From positions 1-18,220 of the forward strand of contig DCKY01000212.1 of the NCBI GenBank assembly GCA_002320775.1: a stretch of DNA of 18,220 nt, written 5' to 3'. The notes below the pieces were generated by a model. That model was not told the DNA's origin and made no database searches. It saw only the letters and a program-made list of their open reading frames with translations. Shown in pieces: positions 10,208 through 18,126 of the stretch. The stretch is from Planctomycetes bacterium UBA1662 (GTDB lineage: Bacteria > Planctomycetota > UBA8108). The number at the start of each line of letters is the position of its first letter. The first letter of the stretch is position 1. Position numbers and translations under genes: made by a program.

Positions 10208-10246
10208 GGGCGACCTAAGGTATTTAATACAATAGACTTAGGGCCC
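10208..10246. repeat. Nested inverted repeat downstream of uvrC
   Basis: The outer arms are GGGC-GA-CCTAAG (10208-10219) and CTTAGG-GCCC (10237-10246), pairing over ten bases with a two-base bulge. Inside lies a second perfect palindrome, GTATTTAATAC (10220-10230). The AT-rich core stands out in GC-rich surroundings. It begins 22 bases after the uvrC stop codon. There is no T tract, so it may be an mRNA 3'-end hairpin or a protein-binding site. Confidence 0.45.
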
Positions 10247-10267
10247 ATTGCGTGCGCGCGGTCGGTC

Positions 10268-12127
10268 TCAGATTTTCTTCGCGGGCCTTTTTTTGAGGGC
10301 ATCCTGCAGGCGCAGGGCCAGGTTTTTGCCGATGACCTCGCTGAGCTCATCCGTGCTTGCGGCGCGGATCTTCTTGAGGGTGCGGAACCTGTCGAGCAGG
10401 GCCTGCTGGCGTTTCTTGCCGATTCCTGGAACGTCCTCAAGCCCGGTTTTCATGGCGTCTTTCCTGCGCAGCTCGCGGTGGTAGCCGATAGCGAAGCGAT
10501 GCGCTTCATCCCTGATGCGCTGCAGGTAGAGTGATTCGGGGGTGTCCTGCGCGAGGGCGAGCGGGTTTCTGCGGCCGGGGAGAAACACGCGCTCGGTGGT
10601 TCTCTTGCTGCGGCGCTCCTTGGCGAGCGATGCGACCGGCAGTCCGCTGAGGCCGAGTGTCTTGAGAACTTTGACAGCGATTCCGAGCTGTCCCTTGCCT
10701 CCGTCGACGAGGAGCAGGTCGGGCAGGTCGCCGTCTTTGAGCCCCCGCTCGAGCCTCCGCTCGAGGACCTCCTTCATGCAGCGGAAGTCGTCCGCTCCGA
10801 CAACGGTCTGGATCCTGTATTTTCTGTAGCGGTCCCGTGCCGGCTTGCCATCTTCGAAGGAGACCATCGAGCCGACGGCCAGTGAGCCCTGGAAATTCGA
10901 GATGTCGTAGCATTCGATTCTTCTCGGGCTGACCGGCAGCTCCAGGTGCTTTTTCAGAGAACCGAGGAGAGCCTCCATCCGCTCCTGCTCATTCAGCTCG
11001 ATGCGGAAGCTGTTGTGGGCGTTGCGATTCGCCAGGCGCATGATGGCCGCCTTGTCTCCTCTCTGGGGATGCAGGATGCGCGTCCTGGCGCCGCGTTTCT
11101 CGGTGAGCCAGGTCTCGAGGAGCTTGCAGTCGCGGAACTTCGTATCGCAGAGCACCTCGGGCGGGATGTAGCGGTCGGCGAGATAGTACTGGGTCAGGAA
11201 GCTCGCGAGCACCTGCGACCTGGGGAGCCCGGTTCGAAAGCTGTGGGTTTTCGAGTTGATGATCTTTCCCTCTCGAACAAGGACCGCCTGGATCGCGACG
11301 AAGTCTCCTTCGCGGATGATGGAGAAGGCGTCGATGTCTCCGAGCCGGAACTCCTCGACCTTCTGGGTTTCGAAGACCTTGGCGATGGCCGCGAGCTGAT
11401 CCCGGTAGCGGGCGGCGAGCTCGTAGGACCGGGCCCTGGAGGCTTCTCTCATTCTCTTCTCGATGACGCGCTCGAGGTCCCGGCTCCTGCCCTTGAGCAG
11501 CATCACCACCTGGTCTACATCCTCCATGTAGTCTTCCTTCGAGATCAGGTCTACGCATGGGGCTGTGCAGCGGCCGATCTCGTATTCCATGCAGGCGCGG
11601 GTCCTGTTGCGGAAGAAGCCGTTGGTGCAGGTTCTGAGCGGAAAGACCGTCTTGATCACCCGGAGCATCTCACGTACCGCTGTCGACGAGCCGTAGGGGC
11701 CGAAGTAGAGGTCCTCTCCCTGGCGGTAGCGCCGGGTGACCATCACCCGGGGCCATTCCTCGCTGAGGGTGACCTTGATGCTGACGTAGGTCTTATCGTC
11801 TTTCAGCCTGACGTTGTAGAGGGGGCGATGTTTCTTGATGAGATTGTTTTCGAGGATCAGGGCCTCCTCCTCGGTCTCGGTCAGGATGCAGTCAAGGTCG
11901 TCAATCCGTTTCATCAGCAGGCGGATGAAGGGTCTCCCATCGTTGGATTTTCCGAAGTAGGACCGCACCCTGCTGCGCAGGTTGATCGCCTTGCCGATGT
12001 ACAGGATCCTGCTGCGGGCGTCCTTCATGATGTAGACTCCGGGTGAGGCTGGAAGGCGAGAAACCTTTTCCTTCAGCTCGGGGTCCGGGGCGGCAGCGGG
12101 TGGCTTGGGGGCTTGCGATTCGCTCAT
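10268..12127 (-). CDS. uvrC: Excinuclease ABC subunit C
   Basis: This 619-residue UvrC makes the dual incisions in UvrABC nucleotide-excision repair. The N-terminal GIY-YIG nuclease is clear (SPGVYIMKD near 28-36 and ILYIGKAINLRSRV near 41-54). A UVR/UvrB-binding segment follows (RMREASRARSYELAARYRDQ). The C-terminal RNase-H-like nuclease has ECYDISNFQG, GADDFRCM and DLLLVDGGKGQL. The protein ends with helix-hairpin-helix DNA-binding motifs (DVPGIGKKRQQALLDRF). The ATG overlaps the trmB stop codon as ATGA and has no clear ribosome-binding site of its own, which points to translational coupling. The first 18 residues are Pro/Ala-rich and poorly conserved. Confidence 0.97.
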   Translation of the reverse strand: MSESQAPKPPAAAPDPELKEKVSRLPASPGVYIMKDARSRILYIGKAINLRSRVRSYFGKSNDGRPFIRLLMKRIDDLDCILTETEEEALILENNLIKKHRPLYNVRLKDDKTYVSIKVTLSEEWPRVMVTRRYRQGEDLYFGPYGSSTAVREMLRVIKTVFPLRTCTNGFFRNRTRACMEYEIGRCTAPCVDLISKEDYMEDVDQVVMLLKGRSRDLERVIEKRMREASRARSYELAARYRDQLAAIAKVFETQKVEEFRLGDIDAFSIIREGDFVAIQAVLVREGKIINSKTHSFRTGLPRSQVLASFLTQYYLADRYIPPEVLCDTKFRDCKLLETWLTEKRGARTRILHPQRGDKAAIMRLANRNAHNSFRIELNEQERMEALLGSLKKHLELPVSPRRIECYDISNFQGSLAVGSMVSFEDGKPARDRYRKYRIQTVVGADDFRCMKEVLERRLERGLKDGDLPDLLLVDGGKGQLGIAVKVLKTLGLSGLPVASLAKERRSKRTTERVFLPGRRNPLALAQDTPESLYLQRIRDEAHRFAIGYHRELRRKDAMKTGLEDVPGIGKKRQQALLDRFRTLKKIRAASTDELSEVIGKNLALRLQDALKKRPAKKI

Positions 12128-12786
12128 GGCTGGGACAAGGAGCTCAGTTCATCCGCCTGTTTTCGATATTCAAAATAATAGATCCGCAGGCCCTGCGCCT
12201 TGAACTTGACCTCGTAGGGAGTCTCAAAGGGATAGAGGGGGCTTGGAGCCCACTCACCGCAGGAGAAACGATTCTCAAGTTCTTCCCTTGCCTCGAGGTT
12301 GTCGAGCGCTTCGAGGGCGTAATCTCTCGCGTCTGTGCGCAGCGAGAAGCCGCCGCCGGGGGCGAGCAGCTTTACAGCGGTCTCCAGGCGTTCCCTGGCG
12401 ATGAACCTCTTCTTGCTGTGGCGGCGTTTCGGCCAGGGGTCCGGGAAGTTGACGAAGAGATGTTCTACGCTGCCGGGCGCGATGTGTTTGTCAAAGAGCC
12501 TGTCGGAGTTCAGGTGCAGCATGCGGATGTTCTCGAGGCCGGCCTGGTGCACCTTCTTGAGGAATTTGATGACCCGCTTGTGGGAGTACTCGAGTCCCAG
12601 GTAGTTGTAGTCGGGTTCGCTGGAGGCAATCTCGATGAGAAACGGCGAATTGCCGACCCCGACCTCTATGCGAAGCGACCTGGGCTGCCCGTAGACCTCG
12701 TCCCAGGCAACGTGACCCTTGTCCCGGGCGGGGAGCTCTTCAAGCTCAAGGAGATAGTCGGATTCGATCGCGGGGAGCTTCCGCAT
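12124..12786 (-). CDS. trmB: tRNA (guanine-N7)-methyltransferase
   Basis: This 220-residue SAM-dependent methyltransferase of the TrmB family forms m7G, usually at position 46 of tRNA. The SAM-binding motif is IEVGVGNSPFLIEIA (about 39-53), in which the usual last glycine of the G-x-G-x-G run is Ser. The family signature FVNFPDPWPKRRHSKKR is present, as are LLAPGGGFSLRTD and the C-terminal ETPYEVKF. A strong ribosome-binding site, AGGAAGGAG, lies about nine bases before the ATG. It is the middle gene of ispH-trmB-uvrC, 17 bases after ispH and overlapping uvrC by four bases. Confidence 0.93.
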   Translation of the reverse strand: MRKLPAIESDYLLELEELPARDKGHVAWDEVYGQPRSLRIEVGVGNSPFLIEIASSEPDYNYLGLEYSHKRVIKFLKKVHQAGLENIRMLHLNSDRLFDKHIAPGSVEHLFVNFPDPWPKRRHSKKRFIARERLETAVKLLAPGGGFSLRTDARDYALEALDNLEAREELENRFSCGEWAPSPLYPFETPYEVKFKAQGLRIYYFEYRKQADELSSLSQP

Positions 12787-12803
12787 GGAGGATGCTCCTT
12801 CCT

Positions 12804-13694
12804 CTAGTGAAGGTATTTTTCCTTCGGCGGCATGCCGGATGCCTCTGAAACGATAACTCCCGGCATGCTCAGGATGGCGAGGTAGACCTCCTCGATGACC
12901 TCCCTGGGTGTCGATGTGCCGGCGGTGATCCCCACATGCTCACGGCCGTCGAACATCTCGGGCTCCAATTGGCTGGCGCGCTCTATGTGGAAGGCCTCGA
13001 CACCAGATTCGTCACAGACCATCTTGAGCTTCTTGGTATTTGACGAGTTGTAGCCTCCGATGACGATCATCAGGTCGACCTCGCTGGTGAGTTCCCGCGC
13101 GGCGACCTGGCGGTCCTTGGTCGGCTGGCAGACGGTATCCTGGAACCTGACCTCCATCTCGGGATACACCTCGCGGATCTTCGCGATGAGATTTTTGACG
13201 TGCTGGATCTGCTGGGTGGTCTGGGAGACGATGCCGATCTTTTTATACGGGGCGAGGGTGGAGAGCTCGTCCTCGTTGGCGATGATGGTGTAGTCCTGGA
13301 GGTCTCCGATGATTCCTTTGACTTCGACATGCGAGGCCTGACCGATGACGACGGGGTGGAAGCCCTCACGAACAAACCCGGCGATGGCCTTGTGGACACG
13401 CAGGACCAGCGGGCAGCTGGCATCGATCACGTTGTAGCCCATCTTACGGGCGGTCTCGTGCAACGACTCAGGCGCGCCGTGGGCGGTGATCATGACGTTG
13501 GCCGTGGAGATGGTTTCATCGAGCTTGTCGACGATGTTAACACCGCGGATGCGCAGATCTTCTACGACCTGCGGATTGTGCACCAATTGGCCGATGATGG
13601 TGAGCTTGTTACGGTAGGCCTCATCCATTGCAAGATCGATGGCATCCTGTACGCCAAAACAGGTGCCTAAAGCTTTCGCGACGGTAACTTTCAT
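12804..13694 (-). CDS. ispH: 4-hydroxy-3-methylbut-2-enyl diphosphate reductase
   Basis: This 296-residue IspH catalyses the last MEP-pathway step, reducing HMBPP to IPP and DMAPP with an iron-sulfur cluster. All three cluster cysteines are in place: Cys12 (GTCFGV), Cys94 (DASCPLV) and Cys189 (DTVCQPT). Substrate-binding residues are also visible: His39, His72, His122 and Glu124 (SHVEVKG), plus SQTT (157-160), GGYNSSNT (213-220) and GITAGTSTP (255-263). The N-terminal motif reads ALGTCFGV rather than the commoner PRGFCAGV, so this is a somewhat divergent member. The protein is cytosolic. It heads an operon with trmB and uvrC. The ribosome-binding site is weak, but a good promoter candidate with an overlapping dyad lies upstream. 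Confidence 0.94.
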   Translation of the reverse strand: MKVTVAKALGTCFGVQDAIDLAMDEAYRNKLTIIGQLVHNPQVVEDLRIRGVNIVDKLDETISTANVMITAHGAPESLHETARKMGYNVIDASCPLVLRVHKAIAGFVREGFHPVVIGQASHVEVKGIIGDLQDYTIIANEDELSTLAPYKKIGIVSQTTQQIQHVKNLIAKIREVYPEMEVRFQDTVCQPTKDRQVAARELTSEVDLMIVIGGYNSSNTKKLKMVCDESGVEAFHIERASQLEPEMFDGREHVGITAGTSTPREVIEEVYLAILSMPGVIVSEASGMPPKEKYLH

Positions 13695-13747
13695 GCGACT
13701 GATCTCTGCCTCTTCAGTTTTAGAGCCCGGCTTCCTGCCAGCACCCG

Positions 13748-13776
13748 ATTGTAGCTTTGCCTGTCGATGTAGTAAA
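13748..13776 (-). promoter_or_regulatory. Sigma70-type promoter for the ispH-trmB-uvrC operon
   Basis: On the minus strand TTTACT (13776-13771, four of six matches) is 17 bases from TACAAT (13753-13748, five of six matches). The start would fall near 13741, giving a leader of about 47 bases before ispH. The -35 element sits in the loop of an inverted repeat at 13763-13784. Confidence 0.5.
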
Positions 13777-13784
13777 GCATCGAC
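13763..13784. promoter_or_regulatory. Dyad over the ispH promoter -35 region (possible operator)
   Basis: GTCGATG (13763-13769) and CATCGAC (13778-13784) are a perfect seven-base inverted repeat with an eight-base spacer that contains most of the -35 hexamer. A repressor or activator dimer bound here would meet RNA polymerase directly. No T tract follows on the minus strand, so it does not look like a terminator for argS, although an mRNA hairpin at the argS end is an alternative. Confidence 0.4.
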
Positions 13785-13795
13785 GCAGAGCGCCT

Positions 13796-15490
13796 CTACA
13801 TCTTCTCCAGCGGTCTAATTCCGAGAATCTTCATACCGCCGGCGAGAATGTTTTTCACCACCGCGAACAGCAACAGTCTTGCGCTCGCGAGCTTTTCCTC
13901 TTCACCCTTGACCCGCAGCTCCTTGTAGCTTGAATGGAGCGCGCGCGCGAGGTCGAGGAGGTAGGCGGCCAGGATGGACGGTTCATAGGTCCTGGCCGCT
14001 TCCCTGAGCGCCTCGGTATACCGAGAGACGAGCGAGACCAGGTTGTGAGCCGATGGCTCCTGGAGCAGGCTGACATCGGCCTCCGGGTCAACCTCGATCC
14101 CGCATTTGCGGATGATTCCCGCAATTCGGGCATGGGCGTTCATCAGGTAGGGCCCGGTGTCTCCCTCGAAGGAGATGGCGCGTTCCCAGGAGAAATTGTA
14201 GTCCTTGATTCGCTGCTTGCTGAGGTCGCTGAAGAAGATGGCGGCGATGCCCACCGCCTCGGCCACCGCCTCCTCGTCTTCGAGCTCGGGTCGCTTGTCG
14301 ACATTGGCGCTCATGTAGTCCCTGGCCCGGTTGCGCGCCTCGTCGAGGAGCTCCTCGAGGTAGATGACGTTGCCTTTGCGGCTGGACATGCCCTGCACCA
14401 GGCCGAAGTTGACGTGCGAGCAATCCTCCGCCCAGGACTCTTCCATGAGCTCGAGAACCTTGAAGAGCTGGCGGAAGTGCAGCGACTGCGCCGTGCCTAC
14501 GACGTAGAGCAGCTGGTCAAATTTGTAGGTCTTCTGACGGTAGCCGGCTGCCGCCAGGTCGCGGGTCATGTAGAGCGTCGCTCCATCGGCCTTGCGCAAG
14601 AGGGCGGGGGTGTCGATTCCATGCGGCTCAAGGTCAATGACCACGGCGCCATCGGAAACCGATGTCAGCCCGAGTTCTTCCGCACGGTCGACGACCGCGT
14701 CCATCTTGTCATTGAAGAAAGATTCTCCCGTGTAGTGATCGAACCGGACCGAGAGACGCTCATAGATCACCTTGAAATAATCGAGGCTCGTTTCGCGGAT
14801 CTTCTTCCAGAGGTCGATGGCTTCCGGGTCTCCCTCCTCCTGGCGGCGAAACCAGTCGCGGGCCTCGTCAGCCAGCTCCGGGTTTTTCTCTTCTTCTTCG
14901 TGGTACCGGACGTAGAGGGCGTTGAGGGCATCGAGGTCCTCGAGATCTTTTTCCTCGCCCCAGTGCTTCAACCCACAAACCATTTTTCCGAACTGGGTAC
15001 CCCAGTCGCCCAGGTGGTTGATGCCGACGCACTCGTAGCCGAGGCTGGCGAAGATTCGGTAGAGGGTGCTGCCGATGATCGTCGAGCGCAGGTGCCCGAC
15101 GTGAAAGGGCTTGGCGATATTAGGTGAGGAGAAATCAATGGCGATGACCTTGCCCTCGCCCTCGCTGGAGTTTCCGAAACCGTCGGCCAGCGCATTGGGC
15201 GCGTGCAGCACGCTCCTGGCGAACTCCTCGCGGTTGACGAAGAGATTCAGGTAGGGGCCGAGCGCGCGGGCCTCGGTGAGGAGCTCGAGCTCCCCGGCGA
15301 CCTTCTCCGCCAGCTCCTCGGCGATCTGCGGCGGCGCCTTCTTGAGCTCCTTTGCGAGCTGGAAGCAGGGGAAGGCGAAATCCCCAAGCTCTGACTTCGG
15401 AGGCCGCTCGAGGACGGCATCAATTTTTTCGGGATCCAGGCCGGTATGGCGGCTGAGAACGTTCAGGGCTTCCTGGCGAAATGGATTCAC
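13796..15490 (-). CDS. argS: Arginyl-tRNA synthetase
   Basis: This is a 564-residue class I aminoacyl-tRNA synthetase that charges tRNA-Arg. The N-terminal additional domain is present (ELGDFAFPCFQLAKELKKAP at 34-53). The catalytic HIGH motif is HVGH at 130-133 within SSPNIAKPFHVGHLRST. GINHLGDWGTQFGKM (157-170) is typical of the family. The KMSKS counterpart is MSSRKG at 368-373. A DALR anticodon-binding domain occupies the C-terminus (EPSILAAYLLDLARALHSSYKEL). The length is normal. The ribosome-binding site GGAG lies seven bases before the ATG. It follows leuB by 29 bases and probably shares its transcript. Confidence 0.97.
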   Translation of the reverse strand: MNPFRQEALNVLSRHTGLDPEKIDAVLERPPKSELGDFAFPCFQLAKELKKAPPQIAEELAEKVAGELELLTEARALGPYLNLFVNREEFARSVLHAPNALADGFGNSSEGEGKVIAIDFSSPNIAKPFHVGHLRSTIIGSTLYRIFASLGYECVGINHLGDWGTQFGKMVCGLKHWGEEKDLEDLDALNALYVRYHEEEEKNPELADEARDWFRRQEEGDPEAIDLWKKIRETSLDYFKVIYERLSVRFDHYTGESFFNDKMDAVVDRAEELGLTSVSDGAVVIDLEPHGIDTPALLRKADGATLYMTRDLAAAGYRQKTYKFDQLLYVVGTAQSLHFRQLFKVLELMEESWAEDCSHVNFGLVQGMSSRKGNVIYLEELLDEARNRARDYMSANVDKRPELEDEEAVAEAVGIAAIFFSDLSKQRIKDYNFSWERAISFEGDTGPYLMNAHARIAGIIRKCGIEVDPEADVSLLQEPSAHNLVSLVSRYTEALREAARTYEPSILAAYLLDLARALHSSYKELRVKGEEEKLASARLLLFAVVKNILAGGMKILGIRPLEKM

Positions 15491-15502
15491 TGCAATACTC
15501 CA

Positions 15503-15517
15503 CGGCCTTTCCGGCCG
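15503..15517 (-). promoter_or_regulatory. Hairpin between leuB and argS
   Basis: CGGCC (15503-15507) and GGCCG (15513-15517) form a perfect five-pair stem with a five-base loop inside the 29-base leuB-argS gap, just upstream of the argS ribosome-binding site. It has no T tract. It could protect mRNA ends or tune argS translation; neither is shown by the sequence. Confidence 0.3.
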
Positions 15518-15519
15518 GT

Positions 15520-16575
15520 TCAGTCGCCTAGGGCGTCGACCACCATGTCTCCGACCTCGCTGGTCGAGTATCCCATCCTGCCGGCGGAGAGGCTGTCGAG
15601 CTTCTTCACCACGCTCATGACGGCGTTCTCTACCTGGTCACCGGATTCTTCCTGCCCGGCTGAGTATTTCAGCAGCATCGCGAGGGCACAGATCGCGGCG
15701 AGGGGGTTGATGACGTTCTGTCCGGTGTACTTCGGGGCTGAGCCGCCAATCGGCTCGTACATGCTGACGCCCGCCGGGTTGATGTTTCCACCGGCGGCGA
15801 TACCCATGCCGCCCTGGATCATGGCGCCGAGGTCGGTGATGATGTCGCCGAACATATTCGGGGTGACGATCACGTCGTAGTACTCCGGGTTCTTGACCAT
15901 CCACATGCAGCAGGCGTCGACGTGGTTGTAGTCGGTCTCGATGTCGCTGTATTCTTCCTTGAGCTCGTTGAAGACCCGGTCCCAGAGGTCGTGGGCGTAG
16001 GTCAGCACGTTGGTCTTGGCCACGAGGGTGAGCCTCTTGCCCTGGTCGCGCTTGCGGGTCAGCTCAAAGGCGTAGCGCAGGCAGCGCTCGACCCCGGCCC
16101 GGGTGGCGATCATGAGCTGGGTGGCGACCTCCATGTCGGTGTTCTTGTGGGCGAAACCGCCGGAGCCGACGTAGAGGTCCTCGGTGTTTTCACGAACGAT
16201 GACGAAATCGATATCCTCGGGGCCCTTGTCCTTCAGGGGGCATTCAACGCCCTCGTAGAGCTTCACCGGGCGCAGGTTGATGTATTGCTGGAGCTGGAAA
16301 CGCAGCTCGAGCAGCAGGCCCTTCTCGAGGATTCCCGGGGCGACATCCGGATGCCCGACGGCACCCAGGTAGATGGCGTCAAAACCGCTCAGCGTCTCGA
16401 CAGCGCCCTCTGGCAGGACCTCTCCCGTCTTCATGTAGCGCTCGCCGCCGAAGTCAAAATCTTCGGTGCTGTACTCAAAGCCGTTTTTCTTGCTGATGGC
16501 ATCGAGGACCTTGAGTCCCTCGGCGACGACTTCGGGGCCGGTTCCATCTCCCCCCAGGACAGCTAGCTTCAACAC
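15520..16575 (-). CDS. leuB: 3-isopropylmalate dehydrogenase (beta-decarboxylating dehydrogenase family)
   Basis: This 351-residue NAD-dependent beta-decarboxylating dehydrogenase most likely converts 3-isopropylmalate in leucine synthesis. Visible motifs are AVLGGDGTGPEV at the N-terminus, LELRFQLQQYINLRPVKLY (substrate loop region), REN TEDLYVG with the catalytic-type Tyr, VAKTNVL with the catalytic Lys, and TPNMFGDIITDLGA with the metal-binding Asp residues. GGSAPKYTGQNVINP is the usual adenine-side segment. The start is a GTG at 16575, chosen because AAAGAGGT lies about seven bases upstream and the mature family N-terminus begins there. An upstream in-frame ATG at 16758 would add 61 unrelated residues. 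The RFQLQQYINLRP form resembles the high-GC LeuB branch, but tartrate or other 2-R-hydroxyacid dehydrogenases of this superfamily cannot be fully excluded. Confidence 0.85.
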   Translation of the reverse strand: MLKLAVLGGDGTGPEVVAEGLKVLDAISKKNGFEYSTEDFDFGGERYMKTGEVLPEGAVETLSGFDAIYLGAVGHPDVAPGILEKGLLLELRFQLQQYINLRPVKLYEGVECPLKDKGPEDIDFVIVRENTEDLYVGSGGFAHKNTDMEVATQLMIATRAGVERCLRYAFELTRKRDQGKRLTLVAKTNVLTYAHDLWDRVFNELKEEYSDIETDYNHVDACCMWMVKNPEYYDVIVTPNMFGDIITDLGAMIQGGMGIAAGGNINPAGVSMYEPIGGSAPKYTGQNVINPLAAICALAMLLKYSAGQEESGDQVENAVMSVVKKLDSLSAGRMGYSTSEVGDMVVDALGD

Positions 16576-16619
16576 GGTATTACCTCTTTCAATAGCGTTC
16601 TTTCGGGTGTAAACGGCCG

Positions 16620-16649
16620 AGAATACCAGAGCCTGCGCGTTTCTACCAA
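16620..16649 (-). promoter_or_regulatory. Candidate extended -10 promoter for leuB-argS
   Basis: On the minus strand TTGGTA (16649-16644) is 18 bases from TATTCT (16625-16620), and the -10 is preceded by TGG, giving an extended -10 form. Each hexamer has four of six matches. The leader would be roughly 35-40 bases before the leuB GTG. Confidence 0.4.
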
Positions 16650-16751
16650 GAAAGAAGAGGTTAGTTTTAGTTTCGCTGTCAGTGGCGCATCCTGCTGTCA
16701 ACAAGAGGCTTGTAGAGCTCCCGATAACCCGGGATCGTGTCGTGCTCAGGC

Positions 16752-16780
16752 TTCTCACAGGGCCTCCTCTGCATTAAACT
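16752..16780 (+). promoter_or_regulatory. Weak promoter candidate for trpBA
   Basis: TTCTCA (16752-16757) and TAAACT (16775-16780) are 17 bases apart, each with four of six consensus matches. It lies in the 282-base divergent region between leuB and trpB. Transcription would start close to a short reading frame at 16787-16852 that ends just before trpB. I see no Trp-rich leader peptide or clear attenuator. Confidence 0.25.
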
Positions 16781-16857
16781 CGCTCTATGCCCGAAAGGCG
16801 CTTTTTGAAGGAGCGCAGGATTTCAGCGGGCGGTCCATTTACAGGTGCCTAGAAGAC

Positions 16858-18126
16858 ATGGTCGAAGACAACCAGGAGCAGGGCGGCGGCGCGGCTCCGC
16901 TGCCGGATGAGCAGGGCTTCTACGGAGAGTACGGGGGGCGCTATGTCCCCGAGATGCTGGTGCCTGCGCTCGATGAGCTCGAGGAGGCCTACCGCCACTG
17001 GAAGGAGGAGGAGGGCTTCGTCGCCGAGGTCGAGGACCTCCTGAAAAATTATTCCGGCCGGCCAACACCGCTGTATTTCGCAAAGAACCTCAGCGAGCAC
17101 CTTGGCGGGGCGAAGATCTACCTCAAGCAGGAGGGGCTTGGTGCCACCGGCGCCCACAAGATCAACCACTGTATCGGCCAGGTGGTGCTTGCCTCCCGGA
17201 TGAAAAAGAAGCGAATCATCTGCGAGACAGGGGCGGGGCAGCACGGCCTCGCCACCGCCACCGTGGCGGCGCGCTTCGGCTTTCCCTGCACGGTCTACAT
17301 GGGCTCAGAGGATGTCAGGCGGCAGGCCACCAACGTCTTCTGGATGCGCCAGCTCGGAGCCACCGTGAACGCGGTGGAGGAGGGCACCCGGACACTGAAG
17401 GATGCCGTCAACGCTGCGCTCAAGGACTGGACCTGGAACGTTGCTGACACCTACTACCTGCTGGGCTCAGCGCTCGGGCCGCATCCTTACCCGATGATCG
17501 TCAGGGATTTCCAGTCGGTGATCGGCCGCGAGGTGCGCTCCCAGATCATGGAGGCGGAGGGACGCCTGCCGGATGTGCTGGTCGCCTGCGTGGGCGGCGG
17601 CTCCAACGCCCTGGGGCTCTGGAACGAGTTTCTCGACGAGGAGTCGATTCGCCTGGTCGGTGTTGAGGCCGGCGGGCGCAGCCTCGAGCCGGGAGAGCAT
17701 GCCTGCCGCTTCGAGGGTGGAAGGACGGGGGTCATCGAAGGCTACAAGTCCTACTTCCTGCAGAACGATGATGGACAGGTCCAGAAAACCCACAGCATCT
17801 CAGCCGGGCTCGACTACGCCGGGATCGGGCCGCAGCACGCCTACCTCCGGGACATCGGCCGGGTGGAGTTCTCCCCGGCCACCGACAAGGAGGTCATCGA
17901 GGCCTTCCAGCTGGTTGCCCGCAAGGAGGGAATCCTCGCGGCGATGGAGTCCTCTCATGCCCTGGCCTGGGTGGTGAAGAACGCCGGGTCCCTTTCACCT
18001 GAGCAGGTCGTCGTGGTGAACGTCTCCGGGCGCGGCGACAAGGATATCTTTATCGTCGCTGAGGCGGTTGGCGATGAGTCCTGGATGGAATACTGCCGCG
18101 AATACGGCGCCGGGAGGATTCAATGA
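16858..18126 (+). CDS. trpB: Tryptophan synthase beta chain
   Basis: This 422-residue PLP enzyme condenses indole with serine, working with TrpA in the alpha2beta2 complex. The N-terminus has GFYGEYGGRYVPEML (20-34). The PLP lysine is Lys101 in GAHKIN, the catalytic Glu is Glu123 in ETGAGQHG, and the phosphate-binding loop is the GGGSNA motif in VACVGGGSNALGLW. SAGLDYAGIGP and the C-terminal VVVNVSGRGDKD are also typical. It is a TrpB1-type protein by length and because trpA follows directly. The segment before the PLP lysine reads LKQEGLGATGAHKINH, whereas LKREDL-type sequences are commoner. The ribosome-binding site is weak (AGAAGA), and a short reading frame stops five bases before the ATG, so reinitiation may help. 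trpA overlaps the end as ATGA. Confidence 0.96.
   Translation: MVEDNQEQGGGAAPLPDEQGFYGEYGGRYVPEMLVPALDELEEAYRHWKEEEGFVAEVEDLLKNYSGRPTPLYFAKNLSEHLGGAKIYLKQEGLGATGAHKINHCIGQVVLASRMKKKRIICETGAGQHGLATATVAARFGFPCTVYMGSEDVRRQATNVFWMRQLGATVNAVEEGTRTLKDAVNAALKDWTWNVADTYYLLGSALGPHPYPMIVRDFQSVIGREVRSQIMEAEGRLPDVLVACVGGGSNALGLWNEFLDEESIRLVGVEAGGRSLEPGEHACRFEGGRTGVIEGYKSYFLQNDDGQVQKTHSISAGLDYAGIGPQHAYLRDIGRVEFSPATDKEVIEAFQLVARKEGILAAMESSHALAWVVKNAGSLSPEQVVVVNVSGRGDKDIFIVAEAVGDESWMEYCREYGAGRIQ

Noticed and set aside
16696..16701. Perfect TTGACA on the minus strand upstream of leuB
   Set aside because: No acceptable -10 hexamer lies 15-19 bases downstream, so it is not called as a promoter. A nearby second TGACAGC, 19 bases away, was noted but is too short to call.
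16576..16758. N-terminal extension of leuB from an ATG at 16758, including a lipobox-like LLLTAGC
   Set aside because: The extension is unlike the family; the GTG at 16575 has a strong ribosome-binding site and starts exactly at the conserved N-terminus. The extension also covers the promoter candidate.
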